NCBI GenBank assembly: GCA_955652195.1
Contig: CATPBC010000459.1
Span: 1-6,752 of the forward strand
Reading direction: 5' to 3'
DNA length: 6,752 nucleotides
From: an uncultured Xanthobacteraceae bacterium
GTDB taxonomy: Bacteria; Pseudomonadota; Alphaproteobacteria; Rhizobiales; Xanthobacteraceae
Under the pieces are notes generated by a model that saw only the letters and a list, made by a program, of their open reading frames with translations, made no database searches and was not told the DNA's origin. Made by a program: the position numbers and the translations under genes. Shown here one piece after another: positions 5,043 to 6,752 of the stretch. Position 1 is the first letter of the stretch. Each line of letters opens with the position of its first letter.

Positions 5043-5071
5043 TTGACCTCATTTGATTCTGAACCTAGAGT
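5043..5071 (+). promoter_or_regulatory. Sigma70-like promoter candidate for the small gene at 5149
   Basis: TTGACC (5043-5048) matches the -35 consensus in five of six bases. It is followed at exactly 17 bases by TAGAGT (5066-5071), four of six against TATAAT. It lies 78 bases before the start codon. A GATAAT at 5079-5084 is an alternative -10 but has no -35 at proper distance. Confidence 0.38.
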
Positions 5072-5148
5072 GAAGTCTGATAATAGCGTACATGCGTAAG
5101 CAACGTCGGGGCCAGAATTCGACTATTTTACTCTCTGTGGAGAACGAC

Positions 5149-5397
5149 ATGACGGAGCGTGATGAGGCGCTGGCAGCGCAGACCAAGGTCGGTAGGGGGG
5201 ATTGGATTCCCCGGCCGACAAAAGCGGAGGTTCTCGCCGATGTTCCAGGGGCCCGTAACGTCAGGTCGGAACTGTTGCCGGAGGGTGTGCAACATCTTTC
5301 CAATGTGTCGGCCGGGGTAGTTGCCAGGGATCCGAACGTGGCTGTGGGGGTCATTGTTGAGGGTCTCGCAACTGACCCGAAAGAGGTTGAGCGGTAG
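5149..5397 (+). CDS. Unrecognised small protein (82 aa)
   Basis: The ATG at 5149 has GGAG six bases upstream (5139-5142), much better than the in-frame ATG at 5092, so the shorter form is preferred. I do not recognise the protein. It is hydrophilic, with an acidic N-terminus (M-T-E-R-D-E-A-L), a basic and Pro-containing patch G-D-W-I-P-R-P-T-K-A-E-V-L-A-D-V (about residues 17-32), and a more hydrophobic C-terminal part (A-G-V-V-A-R, V-A-V-G-V-I-V-E-G-L) ending D-P-K-E-V-E-R. No signal peptide, membrane span, Cys pair or metal site is visible. A promoter candidate (5043-5071) and a very strong terminator (5461-5493) frame it as a single-gene unit, which is the main argument that it is real. 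The opposite-strand frame over it (5049-5411) is Ser/Thr-rich and looks like a shadow. Confidence 0.5.
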   Translation: MTERDEALAAQTKVGRGDWIPRPTKAEVLADVPGARNVRSELLPEGVQHLSNVSAGVVARDPNVAVGVIVEGLATDPKEVER

Positions 5398-5460
5398 AAG
5401 TCGTTTCCCAACGAGGAAAAGCCGACGCTCTGACGCCCCGCGGCATCATAAAGATCTACG

Positions 5461-5493
5461 ACAGGGTTGCCTCGATCGGCAGCCCTGTTTTTT
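5461..5493 (+). terminator. Strong Rho-independent terminator of the small plus-strand gene
   Basis: ACAGGGTTGCC (5461-5471) pairs with GGCAGCCCTGT (5478-5488), 11 pairs with one G-U, around a 6-base loop, followed by a T-run to 5493. It lies 64 bases after the stop at 5397. Confidence 0.88.
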
Positions 5494-5543
5494 AAACACT
5501 AATGGAACTGAGTAAAGTCTTTCTCAATCTGATATACTCCCAC

Positions 5544-5580
5544 AAAAAAGAGACGGAGGGCACAGGGGGCACTCCGTCTC
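5544..5580 (-). terminator. Rho-independent terminator of the phosphofructokinase gene
   Basis: Read on the minus strand, GAGACGGAG and CTCCGTCTC (arms at 5572-5580 and 5550-5558) form a perfect 9-bp stem around a 13-base loop, followed by six T (the A-run at 5544-5549). It begins 27 bases after the phosphofructokinase stop. Confidence 0.88.
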
Positions 5581-5607
5581 AGTCTCAACAGATTTTACCT
5601 AGCACTC

Positions 5608-6752
5608 TCACACATTCAGGATTTTCTGCACCGGATTCGAACGTAACCGGTGAGCCTCGGGCATACCCGAGCCCAGCAGAGGACGCAGGTAAAGCCGGAA
5701 CTCATCGGTAACATCGGTGCCGTTGGCGCTGATGAACGCGCCAGGCATCGTTCGCGTCTTGCCTGCCACTTCAGTCAGCGCGGTGAGCTTGTAGCCAGCC
5801 GCGTAGGAACCGGTTCGGTGGATGGTCACCGAGCCGTCCGGCGCACCCCGCATCGCATACTGCACGGCCTTCTTGCCGACCTCACGCGCTTCGCGTTGGT
5901 CGACGTCGGACACGCAGCCGAGGAAGGACCGTTGCAGGTAGCCGAGCGTATCGCCACGGACACGCTTGATTTTCAGCTTGGACTTGATCTCCTCGCAGAG
6001 GAGATCGGCCAGCGCCCCGGTACCGGAGAGCTGAAGGTTGTGGTGTTCGTCGCGCTCGATGTTTTTCCCGAGTTGGCTCACAATCGGCGTGCCAGAGGCA
6101 TCGTGGATGCCCTCGGACACTGCGATCATGCAGCGGCCGAAGCGTTCGTGGGCGGCCTTCACGTCCGCGAGGAATTTCTCCAACACGAACACGCGTTCAG
6201 GCAGATAGATCAGATGCGGACCATCGTCGGGATATTTCCTGGCCAGCGCCGAGGCGGCAGTCAAGAAGCCCGCATGCCGGCCCATGACGACCGCGAGGTA
6301 GACGCCGGGCATTGCCGCGTTGTCGAGATTGGTGCCCGCAAATGCCTGGGTGACGAAGCGCGCCGCCGACGGGAATCCTGGCGTATGATCGTTGCACATC
6401 AGGTCATTGTCGACGGTCTTCGGGACGTGGATACAGCGCAGCGGGTAGCTAGCCTTATGTGCCTCCTCGCTGACGATGCGCAGAGTATCGGCGGTATCAT
6501 TGCCGCCGATATAGAAGAAGTAGCCGATTCCGTGCGCCCGTAAGACCCTGAGGATCTCTTGGCAGTACCTGGTGTCTGGCTTGTCACGCGTCGAACCGAG
6601 TGCCGACCCCGGCATGGCCGCGACCAGCTCGATCTGCTGCGTAGTCTCCTGCCCCAAGTCGATAATGTTTTCGCGGGAGATACCGGCAACGCCGTGGCAG
6701 GCGCCGTATACAGACTCGATGTTGCTGAAGCGACGTGCTTCGAGTACAACGC
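5608..6752 (-). CDS. pfp: PPi-dependent 6-phosphofructokinase, N-terminus beyond the right edge
   Basis: This enzyme converts fructose 6-phosphate and pyrophosphate to fructose 1,6-bisphosphate and phosphate, reversibly. About 380 residues are visible and the frame is open to the edge, starting V-V-L-E-A-R-R-F. Perhaps 20-30 residues with the first Gly-rich loop are missing, so an internal TTG at 6657 is not the start. Seen in order (visible numbering): V-Y-G-A-C-H-G-V (14-21), A-L-G-S-T-R (about 50-55), G-G-N-D-T (82-86), P-K-T-V-D-N-D (110-116, holding the catalytic Asp), P-G-F-P-S-A-A-R, M-G-R-H-A-G (156-161), V-S-E-G-I-H and L-G-Y-L-Q-R-S-F. Asp in the fourth position of the first motif and Lys before T-V-D-N-D are the residues that mark PPi rather than ATP users. 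GC content seems higher than in the glucokinase gene. A terminator follows the stop by 27 bases; the promoter lies outside. Confidence 0.94.
   Translation of the reverse strand, partial: VVLEARRFSNIESVYGACHGVAGISRENIIDLGQETTQQIELVAAMPGSALGSTRDKPDTRYCQEILRVLRAHGIGYFFYIGGNDTADTLRIVSEEAHKASYPLRCIHVPKTVDNDLMCNDHTPGFPSAARFVTQAFAGTNLDNAAMPGVYLAVVMGRHAGFLTAASALARKYPDDGPHLIYLPERVFVLEKFLADVKAAHERFGRCMIAVSEGIHDASGTPIVSQLGKNIERDEHHNLQLSGTGALADLLCEEIKSKLKIKRVRGDTLGYLQRSFLGCVSDVDQREAREVGKKAVQYAMRGAPDGSVTIHRTGSYAAGYKLTALTEVAGKTRTMPGAFISANGTDVTDEFRLYLRPLLGSGMPEAHRLRSNPVQKILNV

Noticed and set aside
5190..5230. Possible antisense tRNA (W-I-P-R after G-D recalls misread tRNA genes)
   Set aside because: The T-loop sequence GGTTCGAATCC is absent on both strands here and no cloverleaf arms or CCA end could be drawn.
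5049..5411. 120-codon minus-strand frame opposite the small gene at 5149
   Set aside because: It is a Ser/Thr/Arg-rich translation typical of an antisense shadow. The plus frame has the promoter candidate, ribosome binding site and terminator.
5650..6543. 297-codon plus-strand frame opposite the phosphofructokinase gene
   Set aside because: It is the antisense shadow of a clearly recognised enzyme. Its His/Arg/Val-rich translation has no family pattern and no ribosome binding site.
1..6752. CRISPR array, toxin-antitoxin pair, prophage or other defence system
   Set aside because: No regularly spaced repeats, no paired small genes with known toxin or antitoxin motifs, and no phage structural or integrase genes are visible.

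Overview
The window looks like an accessory, gene-poor stretch of an alphaproteobacterial chromosome, most likely Bradyrhizobium or a close Rhizobiales relative. This rests on recognising the protein families: a rhizobial-type phasin, a PF02685 glucokinase, a PPi-type phosphofructokinase, an IS5-type transposase tail, and several short proteins of a style common in Bradyrhizobium. No database search was possible.

Left third (1-2300). The 3' end of an IS5-family transposase is followed by a tiny lipoprotein gene with a clear terminator. Then come short, mostly unrecognised genes on both strands. Three of them (337-480 minus, 702-881 minus, 1045-1248 plus) share one helical motif and look like members, or half-members, of a single small-protein family. 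A GTG-started 65-residue protein (1368-1565) abuts what looks like the tail of a broken minus-strand gene (1257-1364). A 138-residue unknown protein lies at 1845-2261 on the minus strand.

Middle (2300-4600). This part holds remnants and metabolic genes. An N-terminal fragment of a PF04392-type ABC substrate-binding protein (2508-2798) ends exactly where the convergent phasin gene (2799-3173, minus) ends. Upstream of the phasin, on the same strand, lies an orphan N-terminus of a PPi-phosphofructokinase (3322-3522). Upstream of that is an apparently intact glucokinase gene (3604-4587). The order glk, broken pfp, phasin on one strand suggests a former sugar-phosphorylation operon that lost its phosphofructokinase.

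Right third (4600-6752). About 560 bases without a convincing gene precede a small isolated unknown gene (5149-5397) with its own promoter candidate, good ribosome binding site and strong terminator. A second, opposite terminator serves a large PPi-dependent phosphofructokinase gene (5608 to beyond the right edge, minus), which carries the residues typical of pyrophosphate use.

Together, glucokinase and PPi-phosphofructokinase would give glucose phosphorylation and a reversible route from fructose 6-phosphate to fructose 1,6-bisphosphate, in a group that mostly uses the Entner-Doudoroff pathway. The phasin belongs to polyhydroxybutyrate storage. I see no CRISPR array, rRNA, tRNA, phage module or clear defence system. 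The most interesting signals are the small helical protein family on the left and the orphan phosphofructokinase N-terminus.
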